The translations under genes were made by a program, and so were the position numbers. Below, piece after piece: positions 56,215-64,000 of a stretch of DNA of 64,000 nt; position 1 is the stretch's first letter; each line of letters starts with the position of its first letter. This DNA is from Bacteroidales bacterium (GTDB lineage: Bacteria > Bacteroidota > Bacteroidia > Bacteroidales > UBA4417). The stretch lies in the NCBI GenBank assembly GCA_016707785.1, contig JADJGZ010000012.1, positions 1-64,000 of the forward strand. The letters run 5' to 3'. Below the pieces are notes generated by a model. It ran no database searches and had not been told where the DNA came from. It worked only from the letters and a program-made list of their open reading frames with translations.

Positions 56215-56480
56215 CACACAGACACATTGGTCACAATAGAAAGCACCAAGGTTTAGACATCTTTGTCAATTATGGGAATCCTTTGTGTTACTGTGCCTAT
56301 TGTGGTTCAAATTGGTCTATAATCCCAGGTTTAACAGGCAAGACACAATAGAAACCTTTTAGAAATTCCTAATGTGCCCAATTGTGTCAATTGTGGTTCA
56401 AAAACCTCCCTGAAGAGCAAGAATTAAACATATAAAACACAATAGAAAGGCACAATAGTTGATATTATTACCTCTTTTAA
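56215..56480. repeat. hairpin-capable repeat array, left part (2 copies)
   Basis: Two degenerate copies of the unit described for 56930-57745 are marked by TGTGGTTCA at 56301 and 56392. Elements 'cacaatagaaa', 'tctttgtcaatta', 'ggtctataatcccaggttt' are shared. No gene is seen between the RarD gene and 56506. Confidence 0.8.
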
Positions 56481-56505
56481 TTATTAATCATTAAAATATT
56501 AAGCA

Positions 56506-56913
56506 ATGAATCAAAGCATTATCAATGGATTAACCAGAAATTATTGGATCCGCAATTGATGTTCATAAAGAATTAGGCCCTGGATTATTGGAGAGTGTAT
56601 ATGAAAAATGTATGGCGCATATACTTAAGAGTAATGGTCATGTGGTAAGTCGTCAGCAAAGAGTCCTTTGTTTTTTCAGGGTTTACAACTTGAAAGTGAT
56701 CTGAGATTTGATCTTCTGGTAGATGATTTAATTATTGTTGAACTTAAAGCTATTGATTGTATTCTTCCCATTCATGAAGCACAGTTATTAACCTATCTTA
56801 AACTATTGAATAAACCCAAAGGCATACTAATTAACTTCAATTGTGTAAATATATTCAGGGAAGGTCAAAAGACTATTGTCACAGAGCTGTTTGCAAAACT
56901 TCCCAAAGGATAA
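56506..56913 (+). pseudogene. GxxExxY protein (PD-(D/E)XK family), frameshifted
   Basis: The conceptual protein of about 135 residues matches the GxxExxY family: 'IIGSAIDVHKELGPGLLESVYEKC' near the N-terminus carries the naming motif G-L-L-E-S-V-Y, then 'RFDLLVDDLIIVELKA' (Asp plus Glu-X-Lys as in PD-(D/E)XK nucleases) and 'AQLLTYLKLLNKPKGILINFN'. The frame is broken twice: near 56538 (one base gained or two lost; the first frame stops at 56557) and near 56666 (one C lost). The last part is open from 56668. It lies inside a repeat array on both sides. The family is common in Bacteroidota, and its function is not established. Sequence error is possible but two separate breaks favour decay. Confidence 0.8.
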
Positions 56914-56929
56914 GATGAATTAAAATAGA

Positions 56930-57745
56930 GTCAAAGGTCATTAACAATAATACTGATGTGATCAAAGTGAACCAAATTCTAAGTTACAATAGAAAGGCAC
57001 TATAGGTAAGCTTCTAAAGTCCCTACTGTGTTCTACTGTGCCTATTGTGGTTCATTGGTCTAAACAGTTTAAACACAGGGCACAGGACACAATAGAAAAA
57101 CACAATAGGATATAATGAACATCTTTGTCAATTATAGGGAATCCCTATTGTGTTCTACTGTGCCTATTGTGGTTCAAGATTGGTCTATAATCCCAGGTTT
57201 AAACACATAGGCAGATAGGACACAATAGAAAAACACAATAGGATATAATGAGCATCTTTGCATTAAAGGGTCCCCTGTGTTCTACTGTGCCTATTGTGGT
57301 TCAATATTGATCTAAACAGGTTTAAGGCAGAACAACACAATAGGATATAATGAGCATCTTTGTCAATTAAAGGGAATCCCTACTGTGTTCTACTGTGCCT
57401 ATTGTGGTTCAATATTGGTCTATAATCCCAGGTTTAAACACATAGGCACATAGGACACAATAGAAAAACACAATAGGATATAATGAGCATCTTTGTCAAT
57501 TAAAGGGAATCCCTACTGTGTTCTACTGTGCCTATTGTGGTTCAAAATTGGTCTATCATTGCCAGAATTCAACACATAGGCACATAGCGCACAATAGAAA
57601 TGCACAATAGGATATAATGAACATCTTTGTCAATTATAGAGAATCCCTATTGTGTTCTACTGTGCCTATTGTGGTTCAAGATTGGTCTATAATCCCAGGT
57701 TTAAACACATAGGACACAATAGAAAAACACAGAAGGATTAAAGAG
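56930..57745. repeat. hairpin-capable repeat array, right part (6 copies, period up to 133 bp)
   Basis: TGTGGTTCA marks copies at 57046, 57168, 57295, 57403, 57536 and 57669; spacings are 122, 127, 108, 133 and 133 bases. Each unit contains CTACTGTGCCTATTGTGG and, further on, ACACATAGGCACATAGG plus CACAATAGAAAAACACAATAGG pieces; these are near reverse complements, so single-stranded copies could fold into long imperfect hairpins. 'gatataatgagcatctttg' forms part of the intervening segment. No gene is seen here. Confidence 0.9.
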
Positions 57746-57753
57746 AGCGCCTT

Positions 57754-60537
57754 TTATACTACGACGTTCACAATCTTTTTGGGAACCACAATTACTTTTC
57801 TGGGGGTCTTACCTTCAAGCCATTTCTGTGCTTCAGGAGCTGCAAGGGCTGCTTTTTCAACATCAGCAACCGGCATATCAGCAGGGAGTTCCAGCATAAA
57901 TCTTGTCTTGCCATTAAATGAAACCGGGTAGGTAAAACTATTATCCACCACAAAAGCTGCATTAAATTCAGGAAATTCAGCATCACAAACGCTGCCTGAG
58001 TTTCCAAGCAAGTGCCATAGTTCCTCAGCAATATGAGGCGCAAAAGAAGAAATCAATACCACGAGATCCTGAAGTATAGCCTTTTTGTGACATTTGAGAT
58101 CTGCCAGTTCATTGGTGCAGATCATAAACGTACTTACCGTTGTATTGAAAGAGAAACGTTCAATATCTTCCTGAACTTTCCTGATGGTCCTGTGCAAAAC
58201 TTTTAGCTCTTCAGGACCGGGAGTTTCATCACTTACCCTGAAATTCAACTGCTCATCATGAAACAGCCTCCAGAATTTTCTTACAAATCGTGAAACGCCT
58301 TCAATGCCATTGGTATCCCATGGTTTGGATTGTTCAAGCGGACCCAGGAACATTTCATACATGCGAAGCGTATCAGCTCCATACTTGTCAATCAGATCAT
58401 CCGGATTTTGAACATTATGCTTCGATTTCGACATCTTCTCCACTTCCCATCCACAAACATACTTCCCGTCTTCAAGAATAAATTCAGCATCCTCAAATTG
58501 AGGTTGCCAGGTTTTGAAAGCTGCCGTGTCCAAAACATCGTTGTGCACAATATTCACATCAACATGGATCGGCTGAGAATCATATTTGTCCTTCAGCCCG
58601 AATGAAACATAGGTATTACTGCCCTGCACCCTGTAAACAAAGTTAGATCGTCCCTGGATCATCCCCTGGTTGATCAGTTTCTTAAAGGGCTCTTCCACAA
58701 TTGAATACCCCAGGTCAAACAGGAATTTATTCCAGAAACGTGCATAAAGCAGATGCCCGGTTGCATGTTCCGAGCCTCCGATATATAAATCCACATCTTT
58801 CCAATAGCCAACTGCTTCCTTCGAAAAAATCTCTTTCTCATTTCCCGGATCCATATATCTCAGGTAGTAAGCACTGGAACCTGCAAAACCGGGCATAGTA
58901 TTGGTTTCAAGAGAATAACCATCTGAAGTTTTCCAGTTCTTAGCCCTCGCCAAAGGAGGTTCTCCACTTTCAGTTGGCAGGTAAGCATCCACCTCAGGTA
59001 ATTCAAGCGGAAGCTGGTCTTCAGAAATTGTATAGGGCATTCCTTCCTTGTAGTAAACAGGGAAAGGCTCTCCCCAGTATCGTTGCCTGCTAAATATGGC
59101 ATCTCTTAAACGGTAATTGATGGTTTTATATCCAATGCCCATCTCCTGTACTTTCATGATGGTAGCAGGAATTGCTTCCTTCACATCCATGCCATTAATA
59201 AAACCACTGTTGATCATCCTTCCCTCTTTTGAATCCAAAGATTCTTCCCATGTTGATGGGTCACTTGGTTCTTGTCCATGAGGACATACTACCTGGACAA
59301 TCGGGAGATTGAAATGACGGGCAAAGGCAAAATCCCTGCTATCATGACCTGGCACAGCCATGATAGCTCCCGTGCCATATCCCATGAGGACATAATCTGC
59401 TATATAAATAGGAATTTCGCTATTATTCAAGGGATTAATGGCATAGGCTCCTGTAAACTCACCGCTAACCTTTTTAACCTCAGTCATGCGCTCGCGATCT
59501 GAACGGTTCTTCGACCAGGTCACATATTGAGTCACTCTCTCCTTAAAATCAGAAGTTGTTATCTTTTCGACAAATGGATGTTCCGGAGCCAGCACCATAA
59601 AAGTTACTCCAAACATGGTATCTGCCCTTGTTGTGAAAATCTCCAGAAGTTCTTCATGGCCTTTGATTTTGAAAAAGGCCTCACATCCTTCACTTCTTCC
59701 AATCCAATTACGCTGGATTTCTTTCAGGCTTTCACTCCAGTCAATCGTATTCAGGCCGGTTAGTAGTCTTTCCGAATATGCAGTGATCCTAAGCAACCAT
59801 TGCTTCATTTTTTTTCTTTCAACAGGGTGGCCACCGCGAACACTGGCACCTTCACTTACTTCATCATTTGCCAGCACGGTACCTAATTCAGGGCACCAGT
59901 TTACAACAGTTTCTGCCAGATAAGCCATTCGATAGTTCATCAGGATTCCCTGCTGCTGCGTTTCATTCATTGCATTCCATTCATCCGAAGTAAATAACTG
60001 TACTTCATTACATGCAGCTTGAACATTATGATTTCCAAGTTGAGTAAAAATTTGAACCAGTGAGGATATGCTTTCAGCTTTGTCAGTAGTTTTATTATAC
60101 CACGACTCAAAGAGTCTGATAAAAACCCATTGGGTCCATTTATAATAAGCCGGGTCACTGGTTCTTACTTCACGATCCCAATCAAATGAGAACCCTATTT
60201 TGTCCAGTTGCTCCCTGTAACGGGCAATATTTTTCTCAGTCGTAATAGCCGGATGAGTTCCGGTTTGAATTGCATATTGCTCAGCCGGAAGTCCATATGC
60301 ATCATAACCCATTGGATGCAAAACATTGAAACCCTTCAGCCGCTTATACCTGCTATAAATATCTGATGCTATATAACCTAGTGGATGCCCAACATGAAGG
60401 CCAGCTCCGGAAGGATAAGGAAACATGTCCAAAACATAGAATTTCTGCTTCGATTTGTCAATCTCTGCTTTATATATCTTGTGATCACTCCAGTATTTCT
60501 GCCATTTTTTCTCTACTTCCCTGAAATTGTAATCCAT
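57754..60537 (-). CDS. leuS: leucyl-tRNA synthetase
   Basis: This 927-residue class I synthetase charges tRNA-Leu and edits mischarged products. The HIGH motif is 'HVGHPLGY' at residues 48-55 and the KMSKS motif lies in 'VEKMSKSKHNVQNPDD'. 'MGYGTGAIMAVPGHDSRD' is the editing-domain signature. The length is slightly longer than E. coli LeuRS (860), as in other Bacteroidota. It is a single gene. Its 3' end borders the repeat array, so transcription could read into the array. Confidence 0.98.
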   Translation of the reverse strand: MDYNFREVEKKWQKYWSDHKIYKAEIDKSKQKFYVLDMFPYPSGAGLHVGHPLGYIASDIYSRYKRLKGFNVLHPMGYDAYGLPAEQYAIQTGTHPAITTEKNIARYREQLDKIGFSFDWDREVRTSDPAYYKWTQWVFIRLFESWYNKTTDKAESISSLVQIFTQLGNHNVQAACNEVQLFTSDEWNAMNETQQQGILMNYRMAYLAETVVNWCPELGTVLANDEVSEGASVRGGHPVERKKMKQWLLRITAYSERLLTGLNTIDWSESLKEIQRNWIGRSEGCEAFFKIKGHEELLEIFTTRADTMFGVTFMVLAPEHPFVEKITTSDFKERVTQYVTWSKNRSDRERMTEVKKVSGEFTGAYAINPLNNSEIPIYIADYVLMGYGTGAIMAVPGHDSRDFAFARHFNLPIVQVVCPHGQEPSDPSTWEESLDSKEGRMINSGFINGMDVKEAIPATIMKVQEMGIGYKTINYRLRDAIFSRQRYWGEPFPVYYKEGMPYTISEDQLPLELPEVDAYLPTESGEPPLARAKNWKTSDGYSLETNTMPGFAGSSAYYLRYMDPGNEKEIFSKEAVGYWKDVDLYIGGSEHATGHLLYARFWNKFLFDLGYSIVEEPFKKLINQGMIQGRSNFVYRVQGSNTYVSFGLKDKYDSQPIHVDVNIVHNDVLDTAAFKTWQPQFEDAEFILEDGKYVCGWEVEKMSKSKHNVQNPDDLIDKYGADTLRMYEMFLGPLEQSKPWDTNGIEGVSRFVRKFWRLFHDEQLNFRVSDETPGPEELKVLHRTIRKVQEDIERFSFNTTVSTFMICTNELADLKCHKKAILQDLVVLISSFAPHIAEELWHLLGNSGSVCDAEFPEFNAAFVVDNSFTYPVSFNGKTRFMLELPADMPVADVEKAALAAPEAQKWLEGKTPRKVIVVPKKIVNVVV

Positions 60538-60574
60538 ATTATGGTTTTATAAGTGGTTGCAAATTAAGCCTTTA

Positions 60575-60612
60575 CAAATTTATGCCTTGCATCTTAAAAG
60601 AGTGCAAAAGTA
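60575..60612 (-). promoter_or_regulatory. candidate -7 elements upstream of leuS
   Basis: On the minus strand TAAATTTG (60582-60575) and TACTTTTG (60612-60605) both fit TAnnTTTG. The second also supplies a TTTG 22 bases before the first, so the pair 60608-60575 could form one promoter. Confidence 0.4.
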
Positions 60613-60771
60613 GGAAATTGATCGGATATTTGAGACACTATTCGAAGGCCTGATAAAGTACTCCATCACTCATAACATGCTATTTAACAAATTCTAACAT
60701 CAGTGGAAAGTTCTCTTTAGTGTCAGGCTCATAATTATTTATTAATTTCGTCAACTTTATTACAGGATGTA

Positions 60772-61647
60772 ATGGCTGAAGATAAACTCAGGAACAGAAG
60801 GCTGCGTGCGTCATATTTCACAAGTATTATTAGTATAATGCTTGTGCTTTATATGTTGGGATTGCTGGGACTTATCATCCTGCATGCCAGTAAGCTCTCG
60901 GAATATGTTCGTGAAAATATCAGCATAACAGTCTTGCTCAAGGAAGATGTGAATGATGAAATGGTATTGAATTTCAGGCAGCGACTGGAACAAACCGGAT
61001 ATGTTAAGTCTTCCCGTTATATCACCAGGGACGAAGCAGCAAAAGAACTTACAAAGGATTTGGGGGAGGATTTCGTTCAATTCCTGGGATACAACCCTCT
61101 TCCTCCAACAATTGATCTTCAGTTAAAATCGGAATATGCCAATACGGATAGTATTGCAAAGATTGAAAAAAGACTCATTACAAACAGGATTGTAAAAGAA
61201 GTTGTTTACCAGAAGTCTCTGATCGATGAAGTCAATTCCAATATTAGTAAAATAACATTGGTAATATTGGGTTTCAGCCTGATATTATTGCTGATTGCTA
61301 TTATCCTGATCCACAATACTATCCGGCTTTCTATATATGCACGCCGTTTTATTATCAGGAGTATGCAATTAGTGGGAGCAACGGAAGCTTTTATCCGTTG
61401 GCCTTTTATACTTAGAAGCATGTTGCATGGACTTTATGCCGGGATTCTGTCTGTTGCCCTCCTTGTTGGCACATTATGGCTCGCTCAGCAAAAAATACCT
61501 GAATTAGTGAACCTTCAGGATTCTTACCAATTTGGTCTCTTTTTCCTGATGATTCTTCTGGCAGGTATTATCCTGTCAGCATTTTCAACCTTATTTGCAG
61601 TCCGCAGATTCCTCAGGATGAAATCGGATTCACTCTATATGCACTGA
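60772..61647 (+). CDS. ftsX: cell division ABC-like protein FtsX
   Basis: This 291-residue inner-membrane protein has four hydrophobic segments (about 22-42, 167-190, 218-240, 258-280) and a large periplasmic loop after the first, the FtsX layout. 'ITVLLKEDVNDEMVLNFRQRLEQTGYV' and 'GATEAFIRWPFILRSMLHG' are typical. With FtsE it controls peptidoglycan hydrolases at the septum. ftsE is not adjacent, as usual in Bacteroidota. First gene of ftsX-DUF3098-uppP-truB. Confidence 0.94.
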   Translation: MAEDKLRNRRLRASYFTSIISIMLVLYMLGLLGLIILHASKLSEYVRENISITVLLKEDVNDEMVLNFRQRLEQTGYVKSSRYITRDEAAKELTKDLGEDFVQFLGYNPLPPTIDLQLKSEYANTDSIAKIEKRLITNRIVKEVVYQKSLIDEVNSNISKITLVILGFSLILLLIAIILIHNTIRLSIYARRFIIRSMQLVGATEAFIRWPFILRSMLHGLYAGILSVALLVGTLWLAQQKIPELVNLQDSYQFGLFFLMILLAGIILSAFSTLFAVRRFLRMKSDSLYMH

Positions 61648-61677
61648 AAATTAACAATGTAATTAAATATGGGGATT

Positions 61678-61959
61678 ATGACAAAAGATGTAAGAACAAC
61701 CCAGGCTGCTCCGGCAAAAAAGAAAACAGATGAACAAGCTGTGGAATTTGCTTTTGGAAAAGAAAACTATATACTTCTTCTCATTGGAGTTGGATTGATC
61801 GCTTTGGGTTTCATTCTGATGGTAGGTGGAGGTTCAAAAGACCCCAAAGTATTTAATGATGCCATGTTTGACTTCCGCCGGCTCACCTTAGCCCCAATTC
61901 TTATCCTGGCTGGATTTGTTGTTGAAATCTTTGCCATCATCAAGAAGCCAAAGGATTAA
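61678..61959 (+). CDS. DUF3098 small membrane protein
   Basis: This 93-residue protein is read from the ATG at 61678; an ATG three codons earlier is possible. It has two hydrophobic helices ('ILLLIGVGLIALGFILMVGGG' and 'LAPILILAGFVVEIFAIIK'), the DUF3098 pattern, with 'FDFRRLTLAPILIL'. Function unknown. The constant place between ftsX and uppP in Bacteroidota suggests a cell-envelope role (inference). It ends one base before the uppP start. Confidence 0.9.
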   Translation: MTKDVRTTQAAPAKKKTDEQAVEFAFGKENYILLLIGVGLIALGFILMVGGGSKDPKVFNDAMFDFRRLTLAPILILAGFVVEIFAIIKKPKD

Positions 61960-61960
61960 T

Positions 61961-62740
61961 ATGACCTGGATCGAAGCAATTATTATTGCCATAGTCGAAG
62001 GAATAACCGAATTCCTTCCCGTCTCCTCTACCGGCCATATGATAATTACTGAAGCCTTATTGGGAATGGAAATAGATGAGTTCACCAAGGCTTTCACTGT
62101 AAATATTCAATTCGGTGCCATTCTCTCTGTTGTTATCTTGTATTGGAAGCGCTTCCTTCAAAGCTGGACTTTCTACCAGAAATTGTTTATTGCTTTTTTG
62201 CCGGCAGCAGTAATTGGTTTCCTTGCAGGGGACTTCATTGATAGCCTTCTCGAAAATGTAATGGTTGTGGCAGTTATGCTGTTATTAGGCGGCATTCTTC
62301 TTCTTTTTGTAGATAAATGGTTCAATAAACCGGGGGATAATCAGGAAATCACTTACAAAAAAGCTCTTTGGATTGGTTTCTGGCAATGTATAGCTATGGT
62401 ACCTGGTGTTTCAAGGTCAGCAGCTACAATTATCGGAGGGATGCAACAGAAATTAAGCCGGACAAATGCAGCAGAATTTTCTTTTTTCCTTGCAGTTCCT
62501 ACAATGGCTGCAGCCTCTGCCTATAAGCTGATCAAAGATTATAAGCATTTTAATAGCGATAATATTGATCTTTTGCTGGTTGGAAACCTGGTGGCTTTCG
62601 TAGTGGCAATGATTGCTATTAAAACTTTTATAACATTTCTACAGAAACATGGATTCAGGCTCTTTGGATGGTATCGTATCGTCCTTGGACTTGTAATAAT
62701 AGTCCTCCTGTTAATGGGAATCGACCTTAAAGTAGTCTGA
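61961..62740 (+). CDS. uppP: undecaprenyl-diphosphatase
   Basis: This 259-residue integral membrane phosphatase recycles undecaprenyl diphosphate to the monophosphate carrier used for peptidoglycan and O-antigen synthesis. Signature motifs are 'EGITEFLPVSSTGHM' and 'PGVSRSAATIIGG'. The start at 61961 follows the DUF3098 stop with a one-base gap; a longer frame from 61916 overlaps that gene and is not needed. Loss or overexpression of UppP alters bacitracin sensitivity. Confidence 0.97.
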   Translation: MTWIEAIIIAIVEGITEFLPVSSTGHMIITEALLGMEIDEFTKAFTVNIQFGAILSVVILYWKRFLQSWTFYQKLFIAFLPAAVIGFLAGDFIDSLLENVMVVAVMLLLGGILLLFVDKWFNKPGDNQEITYKKALWIGFWQCIAMVPGVSRSAATIIGGMQQKLSRTNAAEFSFFLAVPTMAAASAYKLIKDYKHFNSDNIDLLLVGNLVAFVVAMIAIKTFITFLQKHGFRLFGWYRIVLGLVIIVLLLMGIDLKVV

Positions 62741-62760
62741 TAGATCTAATTAATTAACCC

Positions 62761-63531
62761 TTGCCGTCCTCAGTTGGAGTTGGCTTTAATCTGCAAATTT
62801 TGTTCGATTTCGAAAAAGGAGAAATCCTGTTGGTTAATAAACCTTATCGATGGACCTCCTTCGATGTAATTGGTTCAATCCGATACTTTTTCAAAAAGGA
62901 ACTTGGAATTAAGAAATTCAAAATAGGTCATGCCGGTACCCTCGACCCGCTTGCAACTGGCTTGCTTATACTCTGCACGGGTCCCGCTACCAAAAGAATT
63001 GAGGAATTTAAGGATTTTGACAAGGAATATACAGGCACTTTCACATTAGGCGCTACCACTGCATCTTTTGACCTGGAGAAACCTATTGATCAGACTTATC
63101 CAATTGAGCACATTACTGAAGAAATGATCAGTAAAGCAGCTATAAGTCTTACAGGTAATATTGAACAGGTACCTCCGGTTTTTTCAGCTATTAAGGTTAA
63201 TGGCAAAAGAGCTTATAAATATGCCAGGAATGAACAGGAGGTTGTCCTGAAATCGAGGTCGGTCAGCATTCCCTTATTTGAAATAACTCGGATCGCCTTA
63301 CCTGAAGTTGACTTCAGGATTGTATGCAGCAAGGGTACCTATATTCGATCAGTAGCCAGGGATTTTGGACTCGCTTTAGAGAGTGGTGCCTATCTGTCAG
63401 CCTTATGCAGAACAAGGGTTGGGCCTCATGAATTGAAGGATGCATACGAAGTTGATCAATTGAAGGAGTTGATACTTTCCCAACAGCCGGTTCAGCCGGA
63501 TAGCCAGTTGGAAGCATCGATAACTGAATGA
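62761..63531 (+). CDS. truB: tRNA pseudouridine-55 synthase, TTG start
   Basis: TruB isomerises U55 in the T-loop of tRNAs. The catalytic Asp lies in 'GHAGTLDPLATGLL', with 'PPVFSAIKVNGKRAYKYAR' and 'CSKGTYIRSVARDFG' also present. No ATG fits the start: the frame opens with TTG at 62761 (256 residues), and a second TTG at 62800 gives an N-terminus (FDFEKGEILLVNKP) closer to relatives. The second may be the true start. Last gene of the ftsX operon, 20 bases after uppP. Confidence 0.93.
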   Translation: MPSSVGVGFNLQILFDFEKGEILLVNKPYRWTSFDVIGSIRYFFKKELGIKKFKIGHAGTLDPLATGLLILCTGPATKRIEEFKDFDKEYTGTFTLGATTASFDLEKPIDQTYPIEHITEEMISKAAISLTGNIEQVPPVFSAIKVNGKRAYKYARNEQEVVLKSRSVSIPLFEITRIALPEVDFRIVCSKGTYIRSVARDFGLALESGAYLSALCRTRVGPHELKDAYEVDQLKELILSQQPVQPDSQLEASITE

Positions 63532-63639
63532 TTTCCAGATTATCCTATATCCTTAATGATTGATATGATTTATTTTTGTTGAAGTGCTGTTTTCGTTTCA
63601 GGAATGCAGAACTTTGAGTGTCTTTTATAATTAGATATC

Positions 63640-64000
63640 ATGAACTCAAATCATTCCCTCCTGCAAAACCTAAAGTCATTCCTGGTTCTGATTCTGATTC
63701 CTTCAATCGCTTTTTTATTAAATCATGCCGATCGAAACCGGATTTCATCCAGGGTATCCTATGAATCTTTCCTTCATACAACAGCTGGACAACTAATGAA
63801 GGAATGCCGTACTAAAGGACTGTCCAGGCCTGACCTTCCGGAACAGGCTGCATTGCAGGAGTACTTCATGACTCTGGACCCATCTCTGGGAAGAGTTCCT
63901 TCAGAACGGCTAATGAATGCATTTCATAAACTGAATGAAAAACAATTAAAATCAACGGCTTATCAATTGCAATGGCTTGGGAAGTCAGTTGTAATGGGTG
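63640..64000 (+). CDS. N-terminal part of a secreted protein (cut by window end)
   Basis: The frame is open from ATG 63640 to the edge (120 codons). A hydrophobic signal-like segment spans residues 10-27 ('LKSFLVLILIPSIAFLL'). The segment 'EYFMTLDPSLGRVPSERLMNAF' resembles the propeptide-like N-terminus of many Bacteroidota secreted proteins with sortilin- or beta-propeller-type repeats and T9SS tails. The rest is outside the window, so the family stays open. Confidence 0.7.
   Translation, partial: MNSNHSLLQNLKSFLVLILIPSIAFLLNHADRNRISSRVSYESFLHTTAGQLMKECRTKGLSRPDLPEQAALQEYFMTLDPSLGRVPSERLMNAFHKLNEKQLKSTAYQLQWLGKSVVMG

Noticed and set aside
56930..57745. Repeat array considered as CRISPR
   Set aside because: Unit length is about 108-133 bp, the whole unit is repeated, there are no unique spacers and no cas genes.
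60540..60771. Intergenic space checked for tRNA genes
   Set aside because: No T-loop GGTTCGA-type signature or cloverleaf was recognised here or in the other gaps.

Overview
The window is about 64 kb of an AT-rich Bacteroidota chromosome, most like an uncultured Bacteroidales or Marinilabiliales-type organism. The evidence is several secreted proteins with type IX secretion (T9SS) C-terminal sorting domains, DUF4402, DUF3857 and DUF3098 families, an ileS-dksA-lspA cluster, an epsilon subunit of ATP synthase without its helical domain, and promoter-like TAnnTTTG elements. No rRNA, tRNA, insertion sequence or CRISPR array was recognised.

Region 1 (1-20,250) is the accessory surface-structure locus. 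Four DUF4402 secreted proteins (two with identical protein sequence, each behind a sigma-54-like -24/-12 element) precede an apparent operon. It holds a PapD-like periplasmic chaperone, a giant repetitive T9SS adhesin (now split by a cluster of frameshifts; 16 Ig-like repeats of 270 bp), a fifth DUF4402 protein overlapping the adhesin stop by 4 bases, and an outer-membrane usher-like protein ending in a SPOR domain. A convergent NtrC-type sigma-54 activator closes the region. Together these look like a chaperone-usher-like surface fibre system combined with a T9SS adhesin, under possible sigma-54 control. This is the best candidate for a little-described system here.

Region 2 (20,400-31,900) is housekeeping: an MmpS-like small protein, atpDC, ileS-dksA-lspA, a Lys/Glu-rich microprotein, an Elp3-like radical SAM protein, a DUF6873-like protein and dnaG (probably TTG start).

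Region 3 (32,300-51,200) is mostly secreted proteins. It has a 2033-residue T9SS adhesin with a small tail-anchored partner, a three-gene operon (two DUF3857/transglutaminase-like proteins and a CotH-kinase T9SS protein), a fatty acid desaturase, and an alpha-L-fucosidase/beta-hexosaminidase pair for host or algal glycans.

Region 4 (51,200-64,000) has a TlpA-like lipoprotein, acyl-CoA dehydrogenase with electron transfer flavoprotein (etfBA), and a RarD-like permease. It also has a broken GxxExxY (PD-(D/E)XK) gene embedded in a hairpin-capable repeat array of roughly 133-bp units, then leuS, the ftsX-DUF3098-uppP-truB operon, and the start of another secreted protein cut by the window edge.
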